Source: Scatosoma sp045614565 (GTDB taxonomy: Bacteria; Bacillota; Clostridia; Christensenellales; Borkfalkiaceae). Taken from it: 19,162 bases of DNA. The position numbers and the translations under genes were made by a program. How positions within the stretch are numbered: the stretch's first letter is position 1; each line of letters begins with the position of its first letter. The notes beneath the pieces were generated by a model, which made no database searches, was not told where the DNA came from, and saw nothing but the letters and a program-made list of their open reading frames with translations. Shown piece by piece: positions 13,624-19,162 of this stretch. The stretch covers positions 1 through 19,162 of the forward strand of contig JAZLDG010000009.1 in the NCBI GenBank assembly GCA_045614565.1. Reading direction: 5' to 3'.

Positions 13624-13729
13624 ACGGAAAACTGCTGAAAAAGTGGTTTTCCGTAGTTCGCGTTATTTCTCTCCTGCGCGAAAGCGCATTCGCCCCTTTA
13701 CGAATACGTATCAGCGTTCGCGAAAGGGC
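13624..13729 (+). other. Three consecutive hairpins in the rplO-secY gap
   Basis: Hairpin 1 pairs 13624-13635 with 13643-13654 (12 bp, two wobbles, 7-base loop). Hairpin 2 is TGCGC-GAAA-GCGCA (13675-13688), five base pairs capped by a GNRA tetraloop. Hairpin 3 pairs 13692-13695 with 13726-13729, then, past one bulged C, 13697-13699 with 13723-13725, and then 13701-13704 with 13717-13720. No T-run follows any of them, so strong termination is unlikely. No clear promoter is visible. Roles in mRNA processing, partial attenuation or setting SecY level are possible. Confidence 0.55.
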
Positions 13730-13754
13730 AGAACAATGAAAGACGGAGAAAAAA

Positions 13755-15089
13755 ATGTTACAAACAATTATCAATGCATTTAAGGTCAAGGAAATTCGGC
13801 ACAAGGTGTATATGATGCTCCTTTTGCTTTTGATTTTCCGTATCGGCTGTTTTATTCCGGTACCCGGTTTGGATAGAAGCACTTTCTCCACGGTAGTGGA
13901 AGGCAACGACTTTTTAACGCTAATGAGCAGTATTACGGGTGGCGCGCTTGCACAAGGCACGTTGTTCGCACTCGGTATCGGACCGTATATCAACGCTTCG
14001 ATTATTATGCAGCTTTTAAGCGTAGGTATTCCTGCCCTTGAAAGACTTTCCAAACAGGGCGAAGAAGGTCGTAAAAAGATCGCGCAATATACGCGTTACG
14101 TTACGATCGCTCTCGCGATTATTCAATCTATCGGTATCATTATCGGCTTCGGTAACCAACAATCGGCAATTCAAACGTGGCTCTTTGGTCAAGAATTTTT
14201 CGGTTCGACCGCCGCGCTCGTAATTGCAGGTGCGTTTATGGCAATCGTGTATACGGCAGGTGCACTTATCGTAATGTGGATCGGTGAAAGAATTACCGAC
14301 TACGGCGTAGGTAACGGTCAATCGATGATCATTTTCGTTGGTATTTTGGCGACGGCAGGTAACGCTATCGTTGGTAAATTCCAGCTTGTGTTCAACGGCG
14401 ACACGAAATCCATTTGGGAACTCGTAGCGTTCGTACTCGTTAGCGCGGTTATCTTCTTTGCAATCGTGTACGTAGACCTTTCCGAAAGAAAAGTTCCCGT
14501 ACAATACGCGAAACAAATCAAAGGAAGAAAGATGTACGGCGGTCAATCGTCCGCAATTCCTATTCGAATTTCGGGTGGTGGCGTTATGCCCTTGATCTTC
14601 GCTTTCTCGATTTTGAGCTTCCCGCAAATGATTGCAAGTATGGTTGATCCCAACGCAGAAGGCTGGTTTACCAAGTTTTGGAACAACTGGATGTCCGCGT
14701 CGGCGGAATTCCCGCAGGTTATCGTGTATACGCTCGTGTTGTGCTTGTTGATTTTCGCGTTCTCGTTCTTCTACGCGCAAATGCAGTTCAACCCCGAAGA
14801 CGTATCCAAGAGTATTCAACAAAACGGCGGCTTTATCCAAGGTATTCGTCCTGGTAAAGCAACGGAAGCGTATCTCAAAAAGATTTCCAACCGTATCACG
14901 CTGTTCGGCGCAATTTATCTCTCGCTTATCGCATTCATTCCTTCCGTAGCGTTCTCGTGGGCTGCGCTCGATCTCGTCAACGTATTCTCGACGACGGGTA
15001 TCTTGATCGTAGTATCCTGCGCAATGGAATTTGAAAAGCAGTTGCAAGCGCAGATGATGATGAAAAATTACAAAGGATTTTTGAAATAA
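13755..15089 (+). CDS. secY: Preprotein translocase subunit SecY
   Basis: Channel subunit of the Sec translocon in the cytoplasmic membrane, working with SecE, SecG and SecA. The 444 residues hold about ten hydrophobic membrane segments. TM1 is near 18-35, and PVPGLD (35-40) leads into the plug region. The signature FALGIGPYINASIIMQLL (71-88), then GEEGRKKIAQYTRY (102-115), and later cytosolic loops with RKVPVQYAKQ and the motif LKKISNRITLFGA are family hallmarks. SD CGGAGA (13744-13749) is 5 nt before the ATG. It is the last gene of the spc-type block. Confidence 0.98.
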   Translation: MLQTIINAFKVKEIRHKVYMMLLLLLIFRIGCFIPVPGLDRSTFSTVVEGNDFLTLMSSITGGALAQGTLFALGIGPYINASIIMQLLSVGIPALERLSKQGEEGRKKIAQYTRYVTIALAIIQSIGIIIGFGNQQSAIQTWLFGQEFFGSTAALVIAGAFMAIVYTAGALIVMWIGERITDYGVGNGQSMIIFVGILATAGNAIVGKFQLVFNGDTKSIWELVAFVLVSAVIFFAIVYVDLSERKVPVQYAKQIKGRKMYGGQSSAIPIRISGGGVMPLIFAFSILSFPQMIASMVDPNAEGWFTKFWNNWMSASAEFPQVIVYTLVLCLLIFAFSFFYAQMQFNPEDVSKSIQQNGGFIQGIRPGKATEAYLKKISNRITLFGAIYLSLIAFIPSVAFSWAALDLVNVFSTTGILIVVSCAMEFEKQLQAQMMMKNYKGFLK

Positions 15090-15107
15090 GCAAATGTACT
15101 CTTCGCG

Positions 15108-15166
15108 CGTTCCGAAACACTCGAAACGCCGAAAAGAAAATAGAGCGACGAGAAAATCGAACGCTC
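15108..15166 (+). other. Two hairpins in the secY-adk gap
   Basis: Hairpin 1 pairs 15108-15111 with 15125-15128 and 15113-15115 with 15121-15123 around one C-A mismatch. Hairpin 2 pairs GAGCG (15143-15147) with CGCTC (15162-15166), with an inner CGA/TCG. No T-run follows. They fill most of a 108-nt gap that shows no convincing promoter. Confidence 0.4.
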
Positions 15167-15197
15167 GCCCGTACGTAATTTTTCAAAGGAGCGTTTT

Positions 15198-15830
15198 ATG
15201 AATATCATTTTACTTGGCGCGCCCGGCGCAGGAAAGGGTACTTTGGCTTCGCGCATCGTTGACGAATACAAATTGCCGCATATTTCCACGGGCGATATAT
15301 TCAGAGAAAATATCAAAAATCAAACGGAAATCGGTTTGCTTGCGAAATCGTATATCGATAAAGGTCAGCTCGTCCCCGACGAAGTTACCTGCAAAATCGT
15401 AGAAGACCGTATTTCCAGAGCGGATTGCAAAAACGGTTATATGTTAGACGGGTTTCCCCGTAACACCGTACAAGCGGACGTACTTTCCAAAATCACGAAT
15501 ATTGATTTGGTTGTGAACATCAACGTTGACTTCTCTCTTTTGATGGATCGTATTTGCGGCAGACGCGTTTGTAAGGCTTGCGGCGAAAGCACGCATATCA
15601 AGTGGCTCAACGGCTCGACGAGCTGTCCCCGTTGCGGCGGCGAACTTTCGCAAAGAAAGGACGATAACCCCGAAACGGTACAAAGCCGTCTTGACGTTTA
15701 CGAATCGCAAACCGCACCGCTGATTGCTTATTACGAAAAGCAAGGCGTACTCTTCAACGTAGACGGTAGTACGACTCCGGAAGCGACGTTTGCGGCAGTA
15801 AAAGCGAAGTTGGATACGTTCAATAAATAA
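15198..15830 (+). CDS. adk: Adenylate kinase, zinc-binding lid type
   Basis: Interconverts ATP + AMP and 2 ADP in the cytoplasm. The 210 residues show the P-loop GAPGAGKGT (7-15), the AMP-site segment STGDIFRE (30-37), DGFPR (84-88) and a lid domain with Cys125-x2-Cys128 and Cys143-x2-Cys146, a four-Cys zinc site typical of Gram-positive enzymes. SD AAAGGAG (15184-15190) precedes the ATG. map begins 6 nt after the stop. The secY-adk-map order is standard in Firmicutes. Confidence 0.98.
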   Translation: MNIILLGAPGAGKGTLASRIVDEYKLPHISTGDIFRENIKNQTEIGLLAKSYIDKGQLVPDEVTCKIVEDRISRADCKNGYMLDGFPRNTVQADVLSKITNIDLVVNINVDFSLLMDRICGRRVCKACGESTHIKWLNGSTSCPRCGGELSQRKDDNPETVQSRLDVYESQTAPLIAYYEKQGVLFNVDGSTTPEATFAAVKAKLDTFNK

Positions 15831-15836
15831 GTAAGT

Positions 15837-16583
15837 ATGGTTTACGTCAAAAGCGAAAAAGAAATCGATTTGATGCGCGAACCGTGCAAGATCGTGCGCG
15901 ATACGCTTGCCTTCGTAGAATCAAAAATCGTTGCGGGTATGAGTACCAAAGAAATCGACGAACTCGTTGAACGGTATATTCGCGCTTCGGGCGCGTATCC
16001 TTCTTGTCTTGGTTACGGCGGATTTCCTGCTTCGGCTTGCGTTTCGGTAAATGAAACGGTCGTACACGGAATACCCGATGCGTTCACCATATTAAAAGAA
16101 GGCGATATCGTCAGCGTAGATTTGTGCGCGTATAAAAAGGGTTATCACGGCGACGCTTGCCGAACGTTTAAGGTCGGGAAGGTTTCCCCTGAAATCGAGC
16201 AGCTCGTACGCGTAACGGAAGAATGTTTTTTCAAAGCAATTGAAAACGTGCGCGCGGGAACGCCGCTTTACGATATCGGCTATCAAGTCCAGCAACACGC
16301 GGAAGCTCACGGTTACGGTGTTATCCGTTCGTATACGGGACACGGAATCGGTAAAGAAATGCACGAAGATCCGTCCGTTCCCAACTACGGGAAAAAGGGT
16401 ACGGGTATGCGGCTTCGAGCGGGTACGGTGCTTTGTGTAGAACCGATGATCGCGCTTGGAAACTGGCGCGTCCGGCTCTTGGACGACGAGTGGACGGCGG
16501 TAACGGTAGACGGCAAATGCGCGGCGCATTACGAAAACACTTTGGTGGTGCGCGAGGACGGCGTGGAAATACTCACGCTGTAA
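15837..16583 (+). CDS. map: Methionine aminopeptidase, type I
   Basis: Removes the N-terminal Met from nascent proteins. The 248 residues hold all five dimetal ligands, Asp95 (VDLCAY), Asp106 (HGDACRT), His169 (TGHGIG), Glu202 (CVEPM) and Glu233 (HYENT), plus His77 in VVHGIPD. MVYVKSEKEIDLMRE matches the normal N-terminus, so the ATG is right. Yet no SD is visible in the 6-nt gap or the last adk codons, unlike every neighbour. Translation is therefore likely coupled to adk termination. Confidence 0.97.
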   Translation: MVYVKSEKEIDLMREPCKIVRDTLAFVESKIVAGMSTKEIDELVERYIRASGAYPSCLGYGGFPASACVSVNETVVHGIPDAFTILKEGDIVSVDLCAYKKGYHGDACRTFKVGKVSPEIEQLVRVTEECFFKAIENVRAGTPLYDIGYQVQQHAEAHGYGVIRSYTGHGIGKEMHEDPSVPNYGKKGTGMRLRAGTVLCVEPMIALGNWRVRLLDDEWTAVTVDGKCAAHYENTLVVREDGVEILTL

Positions 16584-16609
16584 GAGTATAAAAATTCGGA
16601 GGAATTATC

Positions 16610-16831
16610 GTGTCCAAAGACGACGTAATCGAAACGGAAGGGAAAGTAATTGAAGCGTTACCCAACGCAACGTTTAAGGTACAGCTTTCCAACGGTCACA
16701 TTATCACGGCGTATATTTCCGGTAAGCTTCGTATGAATTATATCAGAATCATCGAAGGCGATACGGTAAAATTGGAAATGAGCCCGTACGATCTGACGAA
16801 AGGCAGAATCACGTGGCGTAGCAAGTCGTAA
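16610..16831 (+). CDS. infA: Translation initiation factor IF-1
   Basis: OB-fold factor that occupies the 30S A site during initiation. It starts at GTG 16610, the only non-ATG start in the window, with SD CGGAGGA (16598-16604) 5 nt upstream. The 73 residues follow the family from SKDDVIETEGKVIEALPNA (2-20) through SGKLRMNYIRIIEGD (37-51) to SPYDLTKGRITWR (58-70). In many clostridia a KOW-domain gene sits between map and infA. Here only 26 nt separate them. Confidence 0.98.
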   Translation: MSKDDVIETEGKVIEALPNATFKVQLSNGHIITAYISGKLRMNYIRIIEGDTVKLEMSPYDLTKGRITWRSKS

Positions 16832-16868
16832 AACGACGAAAGATTTAATTAACAAGGAGATAATTATT

Positions 16869-16985
16869 ATGAAAGTTAGACCTTCTGTAAAACCTATGTG
16901 CGATAAGTGCAAAGTTATTAAAAGAAACGGTAGAGTAATGGTTATTTGCTCCAAGAGCAAGAGCCACAAGCAAAGACAAGGCTAA
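16869..16985 (+). CDS. rpmJ: 50S ribosomal protein L36, zinc type
   Basis: Smallest 50S protein, 38 residues: MKVRPSVKPMC at the start, then a Cys11-x2-Cys14, Cys27, His33 zinc site and the basic end KSHKQRQG. SD AAGGAG (16854-16859) lies 9 nt before the ATG. It is the last gene before the second promoter; no terminator is seen after it, so readthrough into the rpsM unit is possible. Confidence 0.97.
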   Translation: MKVRPSVKPMCDKCKVIKRNGRVMVICSKSKSHKQRQG

Positions 16986-17015
16986 AAAAATTTGTAAATA
17001 ATTGCCACAAAACAG

Positions 17016-17045
17016 TTGACAGCCCATGACGGTATATGATATAAT
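17016..17045 (+). promoter_or_regulatory. Promoter of the rpsM (alpha) unit
   Basis: TTGACA (17016-17021), an 18 nt spacer and TATAAT (17040-17045), with TGA making an extended -10. Start is expected near 17052. The -10 box sits at the center of an inverted repeat, ACGGTATA (17029-17036) and TATGCCGT (17051-17058), a possible operator. Confidence 0.85.
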
Positions 17046-17051
17046 CTTATT

Positions 17052-17298
17052 ATGCCGTAATTTGGGAGATGTCGCTGTTAGCGGGTAATTTTTCCAAGAA
17101 TAACGTGTAAGCAGGCTGAATTTCCGTAAAAAATTGCGGAAATCCAGTTTTGTTGCGTGTATTCACGCGTATACGCGTACGTACACGTGGACAGGCATAA
17201 CGTCAAAAACAATACAATGCGTAGCGGCGGCATTTTCCACTGCCAAGGCTCACGTATTCGTTAGCAATAGATAAAAAGAACAAAAAAGACTAAAAAAA
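17052..17298 (+). promoter_or_regulatory. Structured 5' leader RNA of the rpsM-rpsK-rpsD-rpoA unit
   Basis: A closing helix ACGTGTA/TACACGT pairs 17103-17109 with 17182-17188 without mismatch. Inside it lies hairpin P2, with 17120-17129 paired to 17134-17143 (one G-T pair, AAAA loop), extended by 17116-17118 with 17145-17147. Next is hairpin P3, GCGTG-TATT-CACGC (17155-17168), giving a multi-branch junction. Downstream, P4 pairs 17216-17222 with 17252-17258, continuing as AGC/GCT and GGCGG/CTGCC (17226-17230 with 17240-17244). S4, encoded in this unit, represses the equivalent E. coli operon through its leader; whether S4 acts here is inference. No coding potential is apparent. Confidence 0.65.
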
Positions 17299-17314
17299 CG
17301 GAGGACAGAAATCA

Positions 17315-17683
17315 ATGGCACGTATTGCCGGTGTAGATTTACCCAGAGAAAAAAGAGTGGAAATCGGGCTTACCTATATTTACGGTATCGGTTTGACGAC
17401 TTCCAAAAAAATTCTCGCGGAAACGGGCATCAATCCCGATACGAGAGTAAAAGATCTCGACGAGAACGACGTTTCCAAATTAAGAGAATATATCGATCAC
17501 AATTTGAGAGTAGAAGGTGAACTTCGCAGCGAAGTTTCCCTTAACATTAAACGCCTTATGGAAATCGGATGCTATCGCGGTATCCGTCACAGAAAGGGTT
17601 TACCCGTACGCGGACAAAGCACGAAGAGAAACGCTCGTACGCGTAAAGGTCCTGCGCGCGCAATCGCAGGCAAGAAGAAGTAA
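17315..17683 (+). CDS. rpsM: 30S ribosomal protein S13
   Basis: 30S head protein that contacts the P-site tRNA and bridges to L5. The 122 residues have MARIAGVDLPREKRVEIGLTY (start), the helix-two-turn-helix YGIGLTTSKKIL (23-34), and the basic RGIRHRKGLPVRGQSTKRNART with a Lys-rich tail. SD CGGAGGA (17299-17305) lies 9 nt before the ATG. It is the first gene after the second promoter and leader, matching the start of the E. coli alpha operon. Confidence 0.98.
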   Translation: MARIAGVDLPREKRVEIGLTYIYGIGLTTSKKILAETGINPDTRVKDLDENDVSKLREYIDHNLRVEGELRSEVSLNIKRLMEIGCYRGIRHRKGLPVRGQSTKRNARTRKGPARAIAGKKK

Positions 17684-17701
17684 GCAGGAGGACGATAGAC
17701 A

Positions 17702-18100
17702 ATGGCAGAAATGAAAAAGAAAGTCGTTTCCCGTAAGCGCAAAGAAATTAAGAAAGTAGACAAAGGTCAAGTTCATATTCAATCCACGTTCAACAACACG
17801 ATCGTAACGGTTACGGATATGAATGGTAATGCGATTTCGCAGTCGAGCGCAGGTGCGCTTGGATACAAAGGCAGCAGAAAGGGTACGCCGTTTGCGGCAC
17901 AGATGGCTGCTGAAACGGCGGCGAAGGTGGCAAAGGAACACGGACTTCGTACGGTAGAAGTTTACGTGAAAGGTCCCGGTGCAGGTAGAGAATCCGCAAT
18001 TCGTGCGCTTTCCGCTTGCGAGTTGGAAATCACGATGATTACCGACGTTTCTCCTATTCCGCACAACGGTTGCAGACCCCCGAAGCGTCGTAGAGTTTAA
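17702..18100 (+). CDS. rpsK: 30S ribosomal protein S11
   Basis: Forms part of the 30S platform near the E site. The 132 residues include a Lys-rich N-terminus, VHIQSTFNNTIVTVTDMNG (24-42), SSAGALGYKGSRKGTPFAAQ (48-67), VKGPGAGRESAIRAL (89-103) and the end PHNGCRPPKRRRV. SD AGGAGGA (17686-17692) sits 9 nt upstream. Start, size and place are as expected. Confidence 0.98.
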   Translation: MAEMKKKVVSRKRKEIKKVDKGQVHIQSTFNNTIVTVTDMNGNAISQSSAGALGYKGSRKGTPFAAQMAAETAAKVAKEHGLRTVEVYVKGPGAGRESAIRALSACELEITMITDVSPIPHNGCRPPKRRRV

Positions 18101-18120
18101 TCAGGAGGCAAGAATAGATT

Positions 18121-18747
18121 ATGGCAAGATATAGAGAAGCAAAGTGTAAGCTTTGTAGAAGAGAAGGCGCAAAATTGTTCCTTAAAGGGGACAAGTGCTA
18201 TATGGATAAATGCCCGTTCAACAAGCGTCCGGTTGCTCCCGGTCAGCACGGTGCGGATAGAAAGAAGGTATCCGAATACGGGTTACAGCTTCGCGAAAAG
18301 CAGAAGACCAAGAGAATTTACGGCGTTCAAGAAGGTCAATTCCGTAAGTATTACGAAATGGCTGACCGTATGAAGGGCGTTACGGGTGAAAATATGCTTT
18401 CGCTTTTGGAAAGACGTTTGGACAACGTAGTGTTCAGAATGGGGCTTGCTCCTTCCAGAACGCTTGCTCGTCAAATCGTTAGCCACGCGCATTTGTCCGT
18501 AAACGGCAAGACGGTTACGATTCCTTCGTACATCGTAAAAGCTGGCGACGTAATCGTCGTTAAAGAAAACAGAAAGGGCAACAAATATTTTACCGCTCTC
18601 AAAGAGACGAAAGCAAACAACAGCCTTGTAAAATGGGTTGAGTTTGATAGAGAAAAACTTGAAGGAAAAGTATTGGCTCTTCCCACCAGAGAAGACATCG
18701 ACAGCCAGATTGCAGAGCATATGATTGTCGAATTGTACTCCAAATAA
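18121..18747 (+). CDS. rpsD: 30S ribosomal protein S4, zinc type
   Basis: Primary 16S rRNA binder that starts 30S assembly, known as an autogenous repressor in E. coli and B. subtilis. The 208 residues begin with the C+ zinc segment Cys9-x2-Cys12, Cys26 and Cys31, followed by PGQHG (40-44). The S4 RNA-binding domain covers about 98-160 (LERRLDNVVFRMGLAPSRT). The end IVELYSK is standard. In B. subtilis rpsD stands alone with its own leader. Here it lies inside the alpha unit, so control would have to act on the leader before rpsM or elsewhere. Confidence 0.98.
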   Translation: MARYREAKCKLCRREGAKLFLKGDKCYMDKCPFNKRPVAPGQHGADRKKVSEYGLQLREKQKTKRIYGVQEGQFRKYYEMADRMKGVTGENMLSLLERRLDNVVFRMGLAPSRTLARQIVSHAHLSVNGKTVTIPSYIVKAGDVIVVKENRKGNKYFTALKETKANNSLVKWVEFDREKLEGKVLALPTREDIDSQIAEHMIVELYSK

Positions 18748-18772
18748 TTGAAAAATATAAGGAGGTAACACA

Positions 18773-19162
18773 ATGATCGAAATGGATATGCCCAAACTCG
18801 AAGTGCTTGAAAACGACGATTTCTACGCAAAAGTCGTTTGCGAGCCTTTGGAAAAAGGTTTCGGTCTTACTATTGGAAACTGTTTACGGAGAATTCTTCT
18901 TGCCGCTTTGCCTGGTGCTGCGGTAGAAGGTATTAAATTCCCCGACGGTAGCGTAAAACACGAGTTTTCCGCAGTAGCGGGTGTTAAAGAAGACGTTACG
19001 GAGATTATTCTCAACCTGAACACGCTTGCAATCAAGACGAAAGTGATTGACAAGGATTACGAAAAGGTGCTTCACATCACGAAAGAAGGTCCTGCCGTTT
19101 TTACGGGTAAGGATTTGAACGTAGATGCGGAAATCGAAGTAATCAACGGCGATCAGTATATT
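18773..19162 (+). CDS. rpoA: RNA polymerase alpha subunit, N-terminal part (cut by window edge)
   Basis: Assembly platform of RNA polymerase. The open frame from ATG 18773 gives exactly 130 codons to the window end with no stop. LEKGFGLTIGNCLRRILLAA (26-45) is the alpha dimerization signature, with Arg39-Arg40 in the place of the NALRR arginines. LPGAAVEGIKF (46-56) and HEFSAVAGVKEDVTEIILNL (63-82) follow as in the family. SD AAGGAGGT (18759-18766) lies 6 nt before the ATG. The C-terminal DNA-binding domain is outside the window. Confidence 0.97.
   Translation, partial: MIEMDMPKLEVLENDDFYAKVVCEPLEKGFGLTIGNCLRRILLAALPGAAVEGIKFPDGSVKHEFSAVAGVKEDVTEIILNLNTLAIKTKVIDKDYEKVLHITKEGPAVFTGKDLNVDAEIEVINGDQYI

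Noticed and set aside
14016..15047. 343-codon open frame on the minus strand
   Set aside because: Antisense to secY; rich in Arg, Asn and His with no recognizable domain.
1..19162. Mobile elements, CRISPR, tRNA, rRNA or toxin-antitoxin genes
   Set aside because: No terminal repeats, regular repeat-spacer pattern, tRNA-like cloverleaf or rRNA sequence was seen; all large frames are accounted for by conserved genes.

Overview
The window is a conserved housekeeping stretch of a low-to-mid GC Gram-positive bacterium, most likely a member of the Clostridia (possibly an uncultured gut lineage). The basis is the Firmicutes-type order of the S10-spc-alpha ribosomal supercluster, the order secY-adk-map-infA-rpmJ-rpsM-rpsK-rpsD-rpoA with rpsD inside the alpha cluster, strong AGGAGG-type Shine-Dalgarno (SD) sites before nearly every gene, zinc (C+) forms of S14, L36, S4 and adenylate kinase, a ThyA of the B. 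subtilis ThyA/phi3T type, and textbook TTGACA/TATAAT sigma-A promoters. I cannot name a genus from sequence alone.

Layout. Positions 1-464 (minus strand) hold the N-terminal third of phosphoglycerate kinase, cut by the window edge. It diverges from thyA, and each direction has a clear promoter in the 465-656 gap. thyA and folA (657-1997) form a two-gene dTMP/folate unit: ThyA makes dihydrofolate and DHFR regenerates tetrahydrofolate. A strong hairpin separates them from typA (2092-3918), which ends at a probable intrinsic terminator. The 445-base gap 3919-4363 holds a 20-base alternating pyrimidine-purine tract, phased A-tracts, a strong promoter and a structured RNA leader of about 245 nt in front of rpsJ.

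From 4364 to 16985 one co-directional array encodes S10, L3, L4, L23, L2, S19, L22, S3, L16, L29, S17, L14, L24, L5, S14, S8, L6, L18, S5, L30, L15, SecY, Adk, Map, IF1 and L36. Most gaps are 2-25 nt and three junctions overlap by one base. Only three gaps inside this array carry notable structure: rpsJ-rplC, rplO-secY and secY-adk. The 329-base gap 16986-17314 holds a second strong promoter and a second structured leader, then rpsM, rpsK, rpsD and the start of rpoA, which runs off the right edge.

Together the genes supply ribosome subunits, the Sec translocon, N-terminal methionine removal, translation initiation, adenylate balance and the RNA polymerase alpha subunit. I found no mobile element, CRISPR array, rRNA, tRNA or new enzyme system. 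The parts most likely to be undescribed are the two long mRNA leaders before rpsJ and rpsM, whose base-paired multi-branch folds are visible by eye. Lesser points are an L24 with a shortened zinc knuckle and a 36-residue tail, a Pgk with a helical insertion of about 30 residues, and repeated C-terminal GGEQ tails created by SD sequences embedded in coding DNA.
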